Assembly (NCBI GenBank): GCA_021786265.1
Contig: JAJYNP010000183.1
Span: forward strand, 1 to 38,295
Direction of reading: 5' to 3'
Length of the DNA stretch: 38,295 nt
Source of the DNA: Chloroflexota bacterium
GTDB taxonomy: Bacteria; Chloroflexota; Limnocylindria; Limnocylindrales; CSP1-4
Part shown: positions 1-8,012 of the stretch, piece after piece
Layout: the number at the start of each line of letters is the position of its first letter
Numbering within the stretch: position 1 is the first letter of the stretch
Notes under the pieces: model-generated
Seen by the model: the letters and a program-made list of their open reading frames with translations, nothing else
Database searches by the model: none
What the model was told of the DNA's origin: nothing
Position numbers and translations under genes: made by a program

Positions 1-103
1 AGGTGCCGTTCCAGGTGACGCCTTCGGGCACCTGCTCCTTGGCCAACGGCTGGAGCTGCTCTTCACTGAAGGCTACCGGGTGCACGGCGATGAAGCGCGG
101 CAT
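1..103 (-). CDS. Small conserved protein, N-terminal fragment
   Basis: Only the first 34 codons lie in the window, and the gene runs off the left edge. Translation begins MPRFIAVHPVAFSEEQ and continues in frame to base 1. A strong ribosome binding site (GGGAGGTC on the minus strand, 111-118) lies about 7 nt before the ATG, which supports the start. The N-terminus resembles small DUF4242-like proteins of about 85-90 residues that are common in Chloroflexota and actinobacteria. That resemblance is from memory of the family and is not proven here. No function is proposed. Confidence 0.6.
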   Translation of the reverse strand, partial: MPRFIAVHPVAFSEEQLQPLAKEQVPEGVTWNGT

Positions 104-284
104 TGGAAACGACCTCCCTGGACCTGGCGGGGCCAGGAGGTGATCGCGGGTCGGTCTCGCCAGTGGCTCGGCGCGGTCCCGGCGGCCTGGGCATTGGGCC
201 GCGCGTCGACGCACCCCGCGCACCCGCGAGCATCGGCCGTGTCCACCTCCGCATGAGTGCCGAAGGACCGGAAGTGTCAGTTGA

Positions 285-1232
285 CTACCGGAACGCGCTC
301 GGGGCGGGCGAAGAGGCGGGGGCGCCGGATGGGCCGGACGCGCCCGGGGCGGACGAGGCCGGCGCGCTGGGCGCGGGGGTTGGCACCGGCAGCCCGTGCG
401 CCAGTCGGTCGATGGTGGTCGCCAGAGTCGGCAGCGTGGGCATGCTGCCCAGCAGCAGCGTCTGCCGGGGGCCGATGATCCGCAGGGTCGGCGTTCCGAC
501 GATGCCCAGCCGCTCGCCTTCGGCGCGGCTGTCCGCCACCGCCTGCGCGATCGCCGGATCCTTGACGCATGCGTCGAACCTGGCCGTGTCGAGCTGCAGG
601 TAGCGCGCGACCTGCGTCATCAGGGCGTCGCTGAAGGTGCCCTGGTTCTCTCCGTTCTGGCTCGCGAAGAGCACGTCGTGGAAGCGCCAGAACGCGCCCT
701 GCTGCCCTGCGCACCGGGCGGCGATGGCGGCCGTCGTCGACTCGGCCCCCAGGAACGCGAAGTCGCGGAACACGAGCCGGGCCGTGCCGGGCAGGACGAA
801 CTCCCGCACCACCGTTGGTTCCAGTCCGTGCGTGAAGAGGCCGCAGAACGGGCACTGGAAATCGGCCCAGACCTCCACCACGACCGGGGCGTCCGCCCGG
901 CCGAGCGACTCCGGGATCGAGGCCGGCAGCGTCGGCGCCTGGGACGCGGCTGGCGACGAGGCCGACGCGGGCGACGAGGCCGATCCGCCCGGCCCTGCAG
1001 ATCCGGCCGCCGGCCCGGGTGAAGCGCCCGCGGTGGCCGAGGACGGCGTGGTCGACCTGGGCTGCACGGCGAGCAGGCCCAGCGACAGGAGCCCTCCACC
1101 CACCACGACGACGGCGAGCGCTCCTGCGAGGGCCGCCGCCAGGTAGCCCGGGAGCCTGCTCCGATCCACGGACGAGTGCCTCCATCCCGGCCTCGCCACG
1201 CGACGTTCGTGCGCGGGCGAGGCCCTGGCCAT
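285..1232 (-). CDS. Membrane-anchored DsbA-like thiol-disulfide oxidoreductase
   Basis: This 315-residue protein has a short basic N-terminus, one membrane segment (about residues 30-55), an Ala/Ser/Pro linker (about 60-105) and a DsbA-type thioredoxin domain (about 108-280). The active site CPFC is at residues 127-130 in the context WADFQCPFC, and the cis-proline loop GTPT is at 246-249. The layout matches DsbA/BdbD-like proteins of Gram-positive-type bacteria, which oxidise or isomerise cysteines of exported proteins outside the membrane. Two further cysteines, C174 and C222, lie in the helical insertion. The C-terminal 35 residues are a Pro/Ala/Ser tail. It precedes no partner DsbB/VKOR gene in the window. 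An NlpC/P60 hydrolase gene lies upstream on the same strand, 66 nt away, so co-transcription is possible. The family call is secure; the physiological substrate is unknown. Confidence 0.9.
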   Translation of the reverse strand: MARASPAHERRVARPGWRHSSVDRSRLPGYLAAALAGALAVVVVGGGLLSLGLLAVQPRSTTPSSATAGASPGPAAGSAGPGGSASSPASASSPAASQAPTLPASIPESLGRADAPVVVEVWADFQCPFCGLFTHGLEPTVVREFVLPGTARLVFRDFAFLGAESTTAAIAARCAGQQGAFWRFHDVLFASQNGENQGTFSDALMTQVARYLQLDTARFDACVKDPAIAQAVADSRAEGERLGIVGTPTLRIIGPRQTLLLGSMPTLPTLATTIDRLAHGLPVPTPAPSAPASSAPGASGPSGAPASSPAPSAFR

Positions 1233-1298
1233 TGTCCCGGGCCTGCGGGGGAGCGCGAGGGTCGGAGGGACCGGCCGGCACGGGCCGACTGGCGTCGC

Positions 1299-2045
1299 TC
1301 AGGCGCGCAACAGCCAGTTCGCCACCCATCCGACGCGCCCCGTGGCGACACGGACATCGTCCCAGGTCCGTCCGAGCCGATCGCGCATGGAACGGAGCAC
1401 CGTAACCCGCGTGCCGGGCGGAAGGACGTCCAGGCGCGCGCTGGTCGTGGTGGCCGAGGCCCGGACGCTCACCGAGGCACGCGTGTATCGCGTGAGGGTC
1501 CCCGTCGTGGTCCGCCTGGTGGAGGCGAAGCTCACGCTGCGACCGCTGAGGTCGGTGTGGAGGAAGGCGGTGAAGGGGGTGGTGAGCGCGTAGACCCCGG
1601 TGATCCGGACGCCCTGCACGAGGGCGCTGATGACCCGGCCATCCCCGAGGTAGATCCCGATGTGCGAGCCACCGCCGTAGACGACGAGGTCGCCGGGTTC
1701 ACCGCCCGAGCGGCTGGCGAGCCCCCGATCGCGGAAGATGGCGTACTGCTCGTACGCGCTGTGGGAGTCGTGGATCAGCGCGCCCAGGCCGTTGTCCGCG
1801 AAGACGCGGTACACGAGCCCGGAGCAGTCGAACGCCCAGGGGCCGGAGCTGCCCCACACGTAGGGGGCGTTGAGGTGGTGCATCGCATCGGCGATGACCC
1901 GGTCGGCCAGGGTAGGGGTGGCCGCTGCCGGTTTCGATGGGGCCGCCGCTGCGGCCGGCGGCGGGGCCGCCGCCATGGTGACGAGGAACGACGCGGATGC
2001 CAGGGTCGCCAATGCTGCGACCCGAAGTCGTGAGGTCGTTCGCAC
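1299..2045 (-). CDS. Secreted NlpC/P60 peptidoglycan hydrolase with SH3 domain
   Basis: The 248-residue protein has a signal peptide (residues 1 to about 35, Ala-rich), an NlpC/P60 cysteine-peptidase domain (about 45-170) and a C-terminal bacterial SH3 domain (about 185-248). The catalytic Cys is C74 in the DCSG motif, and the catalytic His is H128 in the SHIGIYLG segment, the usual spacing for the family. Such enzymes cleave D-Glu/meso-diaminopimelate-type bonds in peptidoglycan stem peptides outside the cell; the SH3 domain binds the wall. The start is a GTG at 2043-2045 with GGAGG four nt upstream. The long untranslated stretch before it contains a strong hairpin. The exact cleavage specificity cannot be read from the sequence. 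Confidence 0.93.
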   Translation of the reverse strand: MRTTSRLRVAALATLASASFLVTMAAAPPPAAAAAPSKPAAATPTLADRVIADAMHHLNAPYVWGSSGPWAFDCSGLVYRVFADNGLGALIHDSHSAYEQYAIFRDRGLASRSGGEPGDLVVYGGGSHIGIYLGDGRVISALVQGVRITGVYALTTPFTAFLHTDLSGRSVSFASTRRTTTGTLTRYTRASVSVRASATTTSARLDVLPPGTRVTVLRSMRDRLGRTWDDVRVATGRVGWVANWLLRA

Positions 2046-2371
2046 GATCCCTCCGATCTACCAGGACATCGCCTTGTCGCGGGCGATGGCGGTGGGACAT
2101 GCCGCTCGCGGGCAGACCATCGGGCGCGGGGCGCTCGGGAGGAAGGCAGGAGCCACGTGGTGCCGCCGCCGGCAGCCCGGCGGCGAGAGGACGACGACAC
2201 GAGGTCAGCCGTGGAGGCGGCGATCTTCGGTTGTCGGAGCTCCTGCTGGGAGGGTTCCTTCCAAACAGTGACGGACCTTACTACGGACGGGCGCGGGCTG
2301 CCGGGAGGGGCCCCTGCCGCCGATACCGGACGCGGGAGAGCGCGTGGCGGCCGGCATGGCGTGGTGGCGGG
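2046..2371. other. Gene-free gap upstream of the NlpC/P60 gene
   Basis: No convincing coding region lies here; the open frames crossing it lack family features. It holds the leader of the NlpC/P60 gene on the minus strand, including one strong hairpin (2164-2185). It also contains the 3' flank of the damaged amidohydrolase gene. I looked for a cyclic-di-AMP (ydaO-type) riboswitch, because those often precede NlpC/P60 genes, and did not find the expected conserved segments. No clear sigma-70 promoter was recognised. Confidence 0.5.
2164..2185 (-). promoter_or_regulatory. 9-bp hairpin in the leader of the NlpC/P60 gene
   Basis: CGCCGCCGG (2164-2172), loop CAGC, then CCGGCGGCG (2177-2185) form a perfect 9-bp GC stem with a four-base loop about 120 nt before the GTG start. 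It could be an attenuator or a stable 5' leader element. No U-tract follows on the minus strand. Confidence 0.4.
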
Positions 2372-3351
2372 TCAGGCCCAGGAGGCCCACCAGACCCGCC
2401 AGAGCGCGCTGGGATCGCTCAGCGGGTCGCCGTGGACGAGCGCCAGGTCGCCCGGCCCGCCCTCGCGGATCACGCCGGCATCGGGCACGCCCAGGAGCTC
2501 GCCGCCGCGCCACGTTGCCGCCCCGAGCGCCTCCCAGGGCTCCAGCCCCGCCTCGACCAGCGACTCGACTTCCCACGCCAGGTGGTTCGCCCGGCCCGAG
2601 CCGCCGCCGAAGTCGGTGCCGGCGGCGATGGGCACGCCGGCCCGGTGCGCCAGGCGGATCGACTCGCGGCACTGCGCCAGCCGGTCGAGGATCGCCGCGC
2701 GCCTCTCGCGCGCACGGCCTGGACCACGCGCCGTACCTCGCCGGCCGACCACGGGGGCGTCGCGGGATCCGGGCCGTCCATGTAGAGCTTTACCAGGTCA
2801 GCGCCGTCGTCCAGCTGCCCGAGAGCGAGCGCCAGGAGCTCGTCGCCGTCGTGCGCACCGACGGCCAGTCCGGCCGGGAGCGTGCCGGCGCGCGCGACCC
2901 AGGATCCGGCGGCCCGGATCTCGGGGTAGCCCCGCCGGCCGCGCCAGCGATCGCGCACCCCGAGGCTGGCCGCACGGCGGCGGCCGTCCACGGGATCGAC
3001 CGCGACCGGGGCGCCCACGTCGCGGGCCCACCGGACACCGGCCTGCGTCAGCAGCCGCGCATTCTGCTCGGCCACCGCGAGGAGCGTGCCGGCCGGGTCC
3101 AGGCCGCGGTCGATCCAGTGCGCGCCCCCGGGCATCGTGAGGTGGCTGTGGGAGTCGACCATGCCGGGGACGATCGCGCTGCCGCTCGCGTCGATGACCT
3201 GGAGGCCGTCCGCCGGCCCCGGGTCCTCCTCCGCATCGGTGGGACGGATCCAGCGGATCACGCCGTCCTCGACCAGGACGCTGACACCGAGCCGCGGCTC
3301 CGGCGACCGGCCGTCGGCGAGCGCTCCGTCACGGACCAGCACCCGGGTCAT
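2372..3351 (-). pseudogene. Amidohydrolase with internal deletion and frameshift
   Basis: The N-terminal part starts at ATG 3351 (MTRVLVRDG...) and carries the metal-binding HxH motif (H68, H70 in DSHSH) and the lysine of LVKLYMDG (K188) typical of the amidohydrolase superfamily. After the VVQAVRARGAR segment at about 2695-2715 the frame is lost. The family C-terminus continues in another frame to the stop at 2372, including AGTDFGG with the metal/catalytic Asp and the segment EPWEALGAATWRGGELLG. The central block, which should carry two metal-ligand histidines, is absent, so perhaps 80-100 residues are missing (an estimate from the family's usual length of about 400). The junction lies in a repetitive GCGCGAGAGGCGCGC-like stretch, consistent with a deletion between short repeats or an assembly collapse. 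As it stands it cannot encode a working enzyme. The gene downstream on this strand is NlpC/P60; the GIY-YIG/GreA fusion lies upstream. Confidence 0.8.
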
Positions 3352-3394
3352 GGTTGGCCTCTCCCGTTGCGGTGCGAGGTTCTGCGGTGCCGGC

Positions 3395-4765
3395 TCACCG
3401 CAGCTCGACGATCCGGTAGTGCAGATCGCCGACCGGCGCGCGCACCACCACGTCGTCCCCGGCGCGGCGGCCGAGCAGGGCGATGCCGATCGGGGACGTG
3501 TTCGAGATGCGGCCGTCGGCAGGCCGGGCCTCGCTCGACCCGACGATCGTGTAGGTCTCCTCGCCATCGGGCGACTCGACGACCACGGTCGAGCCCAGCA
3601 CCACCTCGTCACCGCCCGACGGCGCCTGGATGATGGTGGCGTGGCGGATCATCGCCTCGAGCTGGGCGATGCGGCCCTCGGCGAACGACTGCTCCTTGCG
3701 CGCGGACTCGTAGTCGGCGTTCTCGCTCAGGTCGCCCAGCTCACGCGCCGCGCGGACGCGGGCGATGATCTCGGGACGCCGCACGCGGACGAGATCGTCG
3801 AGCTCCTCCCGCAGGCGCGCGAGGCCGTCGGCCGTGACGTGGACCGGCCCGAGCTGCCGGGACGGCGGAGGCGGGGCGGCGGCACGCCGCTGTGCGGCCG
3901 ACGGAGATGGGGAACCCCGGCGCCGCGGCTCGACAGATGATGACGGGGCGGGGGCGTGCCGTGGCCGGTTCGCTGCCGGCGACGGTGTGCCCGTTCGACC
4001 CCCGGCCCGGGCGCCGGCGGCCGGGGTCTCCGCGGTCCCAGGCCCTCGGCTCGTGCCGCCCGTGGCACGGCCCCTGGGCGCCATCGCGAGCTCGCTCGAG
4101 ACCGCGTTGCCCGGTGGGAGGGTCACCACGCGGCGCGGCTCGATGCGCGGCGTGGTGACCGGCGCCTCGAGCAGGTCGCCGGTGATGCCGTGGTCCTTGG
4201 GCAGGCCGGTGGGCGTCGCCATGTTGGCGAACGGCACCACGACCGTCGGGTCGTGCAGGGCCGCAACCGCGGCCGGGTCGACGGCCTGCGCGAACGCGGC
4301 GAGGATCGCGTCCTCGTATTCCTCCGGCGCGTCGGTCTCCGCCCACCAGACGCGGGCCTGGTTCAGGCCGCGGAGCGTCTTGAGCCAGCCGCCGCCGGCA
4401 TGCGGTGCGGGGTCGCCAAGCGGTGTCCGCACCAGCTCGTCGACGCGGCGGCCGATCGCCTCGGCGGTCGACCCGACGTACAGCACGACCTGGTCGGAGA
4501 GCCAGAACGATGCCAGCCGCTGGGCCAGTTCCTTGCCCGCCGGCCGGTGCCCGTCCAGCTCCAGCGTCGGGACGCGCTCGATCCAGGTGCCGACAGGGGA
4601 GAGATCCACGGGTGCCCCCGGGAGCGGCGCCGGCAGCTCGACGAGATACACACCCGGGCGCACGCTGCGGACGGGCGACCCCCAGCGGACCGGCCCATCG
4701 GCCAGGAGTCCCACGACCCGCAGGAGATCCACGGCGCCCGCCGTCCGCCTGGTCACGTCCGCCAC
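3395..4765 (-). CDS. GIY-YIG-like domain fused to GreA/GreB transcript cleavage factor
   Basis: The 456-residue protein has two recognisable parts. The N-terminal part (about 35-165) looks like a GIY-YIG fold: GVY at 38-40, LYVGST at 95-100, an Arg-rich helix IGRRVDEL (105-111) and an acidic helix EEYEDAILAAF (148-158) where the catalytic Glu would sit. The two strands are separated by a longer insertion than usual. A Pro/Ala/Arg-rich linker (about 200-300) follows. The C-terminal 150 residues are a complete GreA-type factor: a coiled coil (about 310-385) whose tip LGDLSENADY carries the two acidic residues (D345, E348) that Gre factors insert into the RNA polymerase secondary channel, then the FKBP-like domain ending at residue 456. 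The start chosen is GTG 4763-4765, with GAGGTGA six nt upstream. The frame stays open far upstream, but without family features. The GreA assignment is firm; the GIY-YIG assignment is motif-based, and whether that domain cuts nucleic acid is unknown. Confidence 0.85.
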   Translation of the reverse strand: MADVTRRTAGAVDLLRVVGLLADGPVRWGSPVRSVRPGVYLVELPAPLPGAPVDLSPVGTWIERVPTLELDGHRPAGKELAQRLASFWLSDQVVLYVGSTAEAIGRRVDELVRTPLGDPAPHAGGGWLKTLRGLNQARVWWAETDAPEEYEDAILAAFAQAVDPAAVAALHDPTVVVPFANMATPTGLPKDHGITGDLLEAPVTTPRIEPRRVVTLPPGNAVSSELAMAPRGRATGGTSRGPGTAETPAAGARAGGRTGTPSPAANRPRHAPAPSSSVEPRRRGSPSPSAAQRRAAAPPPPSRQLGPVHVTADGLARLREELDDLVRVRRPEIIARVRAARELGDLSENADYESARKEQSFAEGRIAQLEAMIRHATIIQAPSGGDEVVLGSTVVVESPDGEETYTIVGSSEARPADGRISNTSPIGIALLGRRAGDDVVVRAPVGDLHYRIVELR

Positions 4766-4790
4766 CCGTTCACCTCGCGCTGCTGATGCG

Positions 4791-4813
4791 GCCACCGGCC
4801 GTCGGCCGGTGGC
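4791..4813 (-). promoter_or_regulatory. 10-bp hairpin upstream of the GIY-YIG/GreA gene
   Basis: GCCACCGGCC (4791-4800), GTC, GGCCGGTGGC (4804-4813) is a perfect inverted repeat 26 bp before the GTG start. In RNA it would fold into a very stable stem with a three-base loop in the 5' leader, so it could act as an attenuator or protect the transcript end. Confidence 0.4.
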
Positions 4814-4891
4814 GGGGCTGCCCACGGCCCGATCACGGCTACCCACCCTACGCGACCGGCGCATCCTTGTCATGGAGGCGGTCCCGCGGTG

Positions 4892-4926
4892 GCCGGGCCG
4901 GGGCACGTGCGGGCCGGGGTTCGTGG
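4892..4926. repeat. 35-bp direct repeat, copy 1
   Basis: Identical over 35 bp to the copy at 4955-4989, with a 63-bp period. Each copy contains the CACGTG palindrome flanked by GGGGCACGTGCGGG. It lies in the divergent promoter region of ppk2. Confidence 0.9.
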
Positions 4927-4954
4927 TCGAGACGACCGTCTGCGCGACGCGGTC

Positions 4955-4989
4955 GCCGGGCCGGGGCACGTGCGGGCCGGGGTTCGTGG
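4955..4989. repeat. 35-bp direct repeat, copy 2
   Basis: Second identical copy of the repeat at 4892-4926, again centred on CACGTG. Two copies alone do not make a CRISPR array; a duplicated regulatory site or recent tandem duplication is more likely. Confidence 0.9.
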
Positions 4990-5071
4990 CCGCACGCGCG
5001 GAGATGGTGCTGGCGTACGATCGGCGCGACCGCGCGACCTCGGCCGGTCGTAGCGCGACGGGAGAACCGGC

Positions 5072-5965
5072 ATGCCGAAGGACCAGGGTCGGCGTGATCA
5101 CCACGGGCGTGGCGAGTCGGTGTCGGAGAGCGCGTCCGGTCCGCCCTCGCCCGGCTCCGCTGAGGTCGGCGAGACCCACGAAGGGCCCGTGCTGCTCGAC
5201 CGCAGGAGTTACGAGAGCGAGCTCGCCAGGCTGCAGGTCGAGCTGGTCAAGCTCCAGGAATGGATCCGCGCGCAGGGCCGGATGGTCGTGGTCATCTTCG
5301 AGGGGCGCGATGCGGCCGGGAAGGGCGGCGTGATCCAGCGGATCACCCAGCCGCTGAACCCCCGATACGCGCGCGTGGCGGCCCTCGCCGCGCCCACCGA
5401 GCGGGAGCGCACGCAGTGGTACTTCCAGCGCTACGTGGCCCACCTGCCGGCGGCGGGCGAGATCGTGCTGTTCGATCGGAGCTGGTACAACCGCGCGGGT
5501 GTCGAGCGCGTGATGGGCTTCTGCACCGAGGAGGAGTACCGCGAGTTCCTGCGTTCGTGCCCCGAGTTCGAGCGGATGCTGATCCGGTCCGGCATCACCC
5601 TGGTCAAGTACTGGTTCTCGGTCAGTGACGAGGAGCAGGAGCGGCGGTTCCAGGACCGCATCGCCGACCCGACGAAGCGCTGGAAGCTCAGCCCCATGGA
5701 TCTGGAGTCGCGGGCTCGATGGGTGGAGTACTCGAGGGCCAAGGACGAGATGTTCGCGTACACGGACATCAAGCAGTCGCCCTGGTGGGTCGTGCCGTCC
5801 GATGACAAGCGCCGTGCCCGGCTCAACTGCATCCACCACCTGCTCTCGATGGTGCAGTACGAGGACCTGACGCCCGAGCCGATCGTGCTCCCGCCGCGCC
5901 AGCCGGACACCGGCTACGTCCGGCCCCCGATGAGCGACCAGACGTTCGTCCCCCAGGTGTACTGA
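5072..5965 (+). CDS. ppk2: Polyphosphate kinase 2 (PPK2 family)
   Basis: The 297-residue protein is a polyphosphate-dependent nucleotide kinase: it moves phosphate between polyphosphate and nucleoside (di)phosphates in the cytoplasm. The P-loop EGRDAAGKGG is at residues 77-86 and the Walker B-like FDRSWYNRAGVE at 134-145. The lid region RRFQDRIADPTKRWKLSPMD (about 191-210) is typical of the family. The C-terminus carries the usual SPWWVVPSDDKRRARLN block. The single-domain length and these motifs suggest class I. The first 40 residues are a poorly conserved Ser/Pro-rich extension, so a later start is possible. The gene is divergent from the GreA fusion and shares with it a region containing two 35-bp repeats. 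It ends convergently with a CAP-domain gene. Confidence 0.95.
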   Translation: MPKDQGRRDHHGRGESVSESASGPPSPGSAEVGETHEGPVLLDRRSYESELARLQVELVKLQEWIRAQGRMVVVIFEGRDAAGKGGVIQRITQPLNPRYARVAALAAPTERERTQWYFQRYVAHLPAAGEIVLFDRSWYNRAGVERVMGFCTEEEYREFLRSCPEFERMLIRSGITLVKYWFSVSDEEQERRFQDRIADPTKRWKLSPMDLESRARWVEYSRAKDEMFAYTDIKQSPWWVVPSDDKRRARLNCIHHLLSMVQYEDLTPEPIVLPPRQPDTGYVRPPMSDQTFVPQVY

Positions 5966-5973
5966 CCCCGCGA

Positions 5974-6006
5974 CGCCGGGCGCGACTCTCGATGCACTGC
6001 CCGGCG
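5974..6006 (+). terminator. Hairpin after ppk2
   Basis: CGCCGGGC (5974-5981) pairs perfectly with GCCCGGCG (5999-6006) across a 17-nt loop, starting 8 nt after the ppk2 stop. It sits between convergent genes. There is no U-tract, as is common in high-GC genomes. Confidence 0.5.
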
Positions 6007-6025
6007 GCTCCGAGCGCGCATCCGG

Positions 6026-6040
6026 CCGCCGCGTCGGCGG
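6026..6040 (-). terminator. Short hairpin after the CAP-domain gene
   Basis: CCGCCG (6026-6031), loop CGT, CGGCGG (6035-6040) forms a 6-bp GC stem immediately downstream (minus strand) of the stop codon at 6043. Weak by itself, but well placed between convergent genes. Confidence 0.35.
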
Positions 6041-6042
6041 AA

Positions 6043-6876
6043 TCAGGGGGCCACGATCGTGATCGGCCAGGAACGCCGCACGACGACGCCGATCGCGTCC
6101 ACGACGACGAGGCGCAGCACATGGGCACCGACGCTCCATGACGCAAACGAGACCCGAGGGCCGCTGCCGATCCGCCTGGCGTCCACGTACCAGCCCATCC
6201 GGTAGGGGTAGGCGCCGCCGGTAACGGTCGCCCATGCGGTGACCCGCGTGCCGGCCACGATCCGGCGAGCGACGTGGCCCGCCGCGGCGACGGGCGGAAG
6301 GCTGATCGCGACCGGGCCGTCCATGAACAGGACGGTGAAGTAATCCCGGCCCTCGGAGCTCCGGTATGCCCCGACCCCGATCGCGTCGTAGTGCGCCCCG
6401 AGGATGTTCGCGAGGTGCTCCGGCGAAGCCAGGAAGACGTGCTCCATCATGGTGGTCGCGGCACCCGCCGGGGCACTGGTCCAGCCGATGTTCTCCGCCA
6501 CATAGGAGAACCTGATCCCCGTCGCGCGCATCACGTCGAAGACGGTCGTGTTCGCCGGCGGTATCTGGTGGCCGAAGTACCCGCGCTGCGCCATGTCGCG
6601 GCTGCGCCAGCGTGCGAGCGAGGCGAGGCGCGCATCCATCGCGAGCGGCGGCAGCCCTGTCGAGGCACGGGCGTCGTTGGTGAGGGTGACGAGCAGCTGC
6701 TCGGCGGCGGGGCTGTAGGCGTGGACACCCCACGTGGTGGGTGCCGGCGGAAGGACGGCGGCGGACACCTGCCCGGTGGATGGCGGAAACGCCACCGCGA
6801 ACGTCGGCAGCCCGAGGGCGCCGATGAGCATGGCCGCCACGGCGGCGCGCCGTGAGGGAGCGAGACGTTGGCGCAT
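6043..6876 (-). CDS. Secreted CAP (SCP/PR-1) domain protein
   Basis: The 277-residue protein starts with a signal peptide (1 to about 30), followed by a CAP domain (about 55-187) and a C-terminal beta-rich domain (about 188-277) resembling an Ig-like or PKD-like fold. CAP signature residues are visible: GYFGH with H103, AENI with E128, and SPEHLANIL with E153/H154. The family (YkwD-like in bacteria) is extracellular; its biochemical role is usually unknown, so none is assigned. The protein is probably released or loosely attached, as no lipobox or sorting motif is seen. The ATG at 6874-6876 is preceded by GGAG about 13 nt upstream, a weak spacing, but the signal peptide supports this start. 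Confidence 0.9.
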   Translation of the reverse strand: MRQRLAPSRRAAVAAMLIGALGLPTFAVAFPPSTGQVSAAVLPPAPTTWGVHAYSPAAEQLLVTLTNDARASTGLPPLAMDARLASLARWRSRDMAQRGYFGHQIPPANTTVFDVMRATGIRFSYVAENIGWTSAPAGAATTMMEHVFLASPEHLANILGAHYDAIGVGAYRSSEGRDYFTVLFMDGPVAISLPPVAAAGHVARRIVAGTRVTAWATVTGGAYPYRMGWYVDARRIGSGPRVSFASWSVGAHVLRLVVVDAIGVVVRRSWPITIVAP

Positions 6877-7058
6877 GAAAAAGGAACTCCGTGCCCGAAC
6901 GGCTCCTGGACGCGGAGGAATGCCGATCGGCGTTGCCTGCTGTCACCGGTACTGTGCCCGAAAACGCGGCACCCTGCTCGGCGCGCGGGCACCGGCCCCG
7001 GCGGCGAGGCCTGGCGCGTTCCGGTGGGCCGTCGCAGTCTGACCGGCCCGACCGGCGG

Positions 7059-8012
7059 CTACAGGCCCCGGTATCGGTCGGTCAGGCGCGCCTCGATCTC
7101 GTCCGCGAGGGCGACCGTGGCCCGGCCCACCACGCGGTCCATGAGCCGGCCGAGCAGCGGCTGGCGCAAGCGGACGCGCGACGCCTTTGCCGGCACGCCC
7201 GCCAGCTCGGCCGCCACCTCGACGGCCCGCTCGAGGTCGCCGATCTCGTCGACGAGGCCGAGCTCCAGCGCGCGCCGGCCGAGCCACACCTCACCGGTCG
7301 CCAGCTCGCGGACCCGCTCTACCGATACGTGCCGGGCGGTGGCGACGCGCTGGACGAACGCCTCGTAGATGGCGTCCACCAGCTCCTGCTCCTTGGCGCG
7401 CTCCTCCTCCGACTCGTCGCGCCATGGCGCGCCCATGTCTTTCAGACGCCCCGCCTTCCGGACCGTCACGCTCACGCCGGCCCGGTCCAGCAGGCGCGAC
7501 ACGCGTGGCCCGGCGGAGATGACGCCGATCGAGCCGACGATCGCGGTGGGGTTCGCCAGGATGCGCCGCGCGGGGAGGGCGGCGAGGTAGGCGCCCGAGG
7601 CGCCTGTGCCCCGGATCGCGGCGACCAGCGGCTTGGCCCGGGCGAGGCGCTCGAAGGCAAGGAACAGGTCGTCGGACGCGGAGGCGGAGCCACCGGGCGA
7701 GTCGATGTCGAGGACGACCGCCGGAACCCGACGCGAATCACGGAGCCGCGCCGCGAGCTCGACCAGGCTCGCGCTCCGCCCAGCGCCCACGATCGGGCCA
7801 TACAGGCGGATCAATGCCACGCGGCCGAGCGGCACGCGCACGTGGATGCCCGGCACGAGCCGTGCGAGCCGCTCGCGCAGCGGCGGCGCCGGGTCGGTAC
7901 GGGTCGCCCCGTGGACCGGAACGGCGGGGTCCGGACGTGTCCCGGTGTCGCCCGGGTGCGCGTCACCGGATCCGCGCGGGGCTGGATCCGGCTGGATCGA
8001 TCGGACGGGCAT
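7059..8012 (-). CDS. sppA: SppA-like S49 family serine protease, short form
   Basis: The 317-residue protein is of the size of short (Bacillus-type) signal peptide peptidases. The S49 core spans about residues 60-275. The likely nucleophile is S139 in GTGASGAYLAAL, and the general base K191 in AGRLKDMGAPW. The 52-residue spacing between them equals that of the Ser/Lys dyad of Bacillus subtilis SppA (S147/K199). The LDIDSPGG motif is at 101-108. No clear N-terminal membrane anchor is present: the first 55 residues are Pro/Arg/Gly-rich, which is unusual because most SppA proteins are membrane-tethered. A missed upstream start or a soluble form are both possible. The family degrades leftover signal peptides and helps in membrane stress. 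The gene is flanked on the same strand by AI-2E permease and CAP genes. Confidence 0.88.
   Translation of the reverse strand: MPVRSIQPDPAPRGSGDAHPGDTGTRPDPAVPVHGATRTDPAPPLRERLARLVPGIHVRVPLGRVALIRLYGPIVGAGRSASLVELAARLRDSRRVPAVVLDIDSPGGSASASDDLFLAFERLARAKPLVAAIRGTGASGAYLAALPARRILANPTAIVGSIGVISAGPRVSRLLDRAGVSVTVRKAGRLKDMGAPWRDESEEERAKEQELVDAIYEAFVQRVATARHVSVERVRELATGEVWLGRRALELGLVDEIGDLERAVEVAAELAGVPAKASRVRLRQPLLGRLMDRVVGRATVALADEIEARLTDRYRGL

Larger units (their letters stand above)
4766..5071. other. Divergent gap between greA-like fusion and ppk2
   Basis: This 306-bp intergenic region separates two divergently transcribed genes. It contains a perfect 10-bp hairpin near the minus-strand start (4791-4813) and two copies of a 35-bp direct repeat (4892-4926 and 4955-4989). 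A TACGAT hexamer at about 5026 could be a -10 element for ppk2, but no matching -35 element was seen. No coding sequence is supported. Confidence 0.6.

Noticed and set aside
2046..2371. Cyclic-di-AMP (ydaO-type) riboswitch upstream of the NlpC/P60 gene
   Set aside because: The conserved GGGGGTGAATC-like and CCGACAGCTAACC-like segments are not present.
4892..4989. CRISPR-like repeat
   Set aside because: Only two copies with a 28-bp spacer, no further units and no cas genes.
4766..6946. Upstream extension of the GIY-YIG/GreA frame across ppk2 and the CAP-domain gene
   Set aside because: The extension is antisense to ppk2 and shows no family features; a GTG with a good ribosome binding site at 4765 marks the true start.
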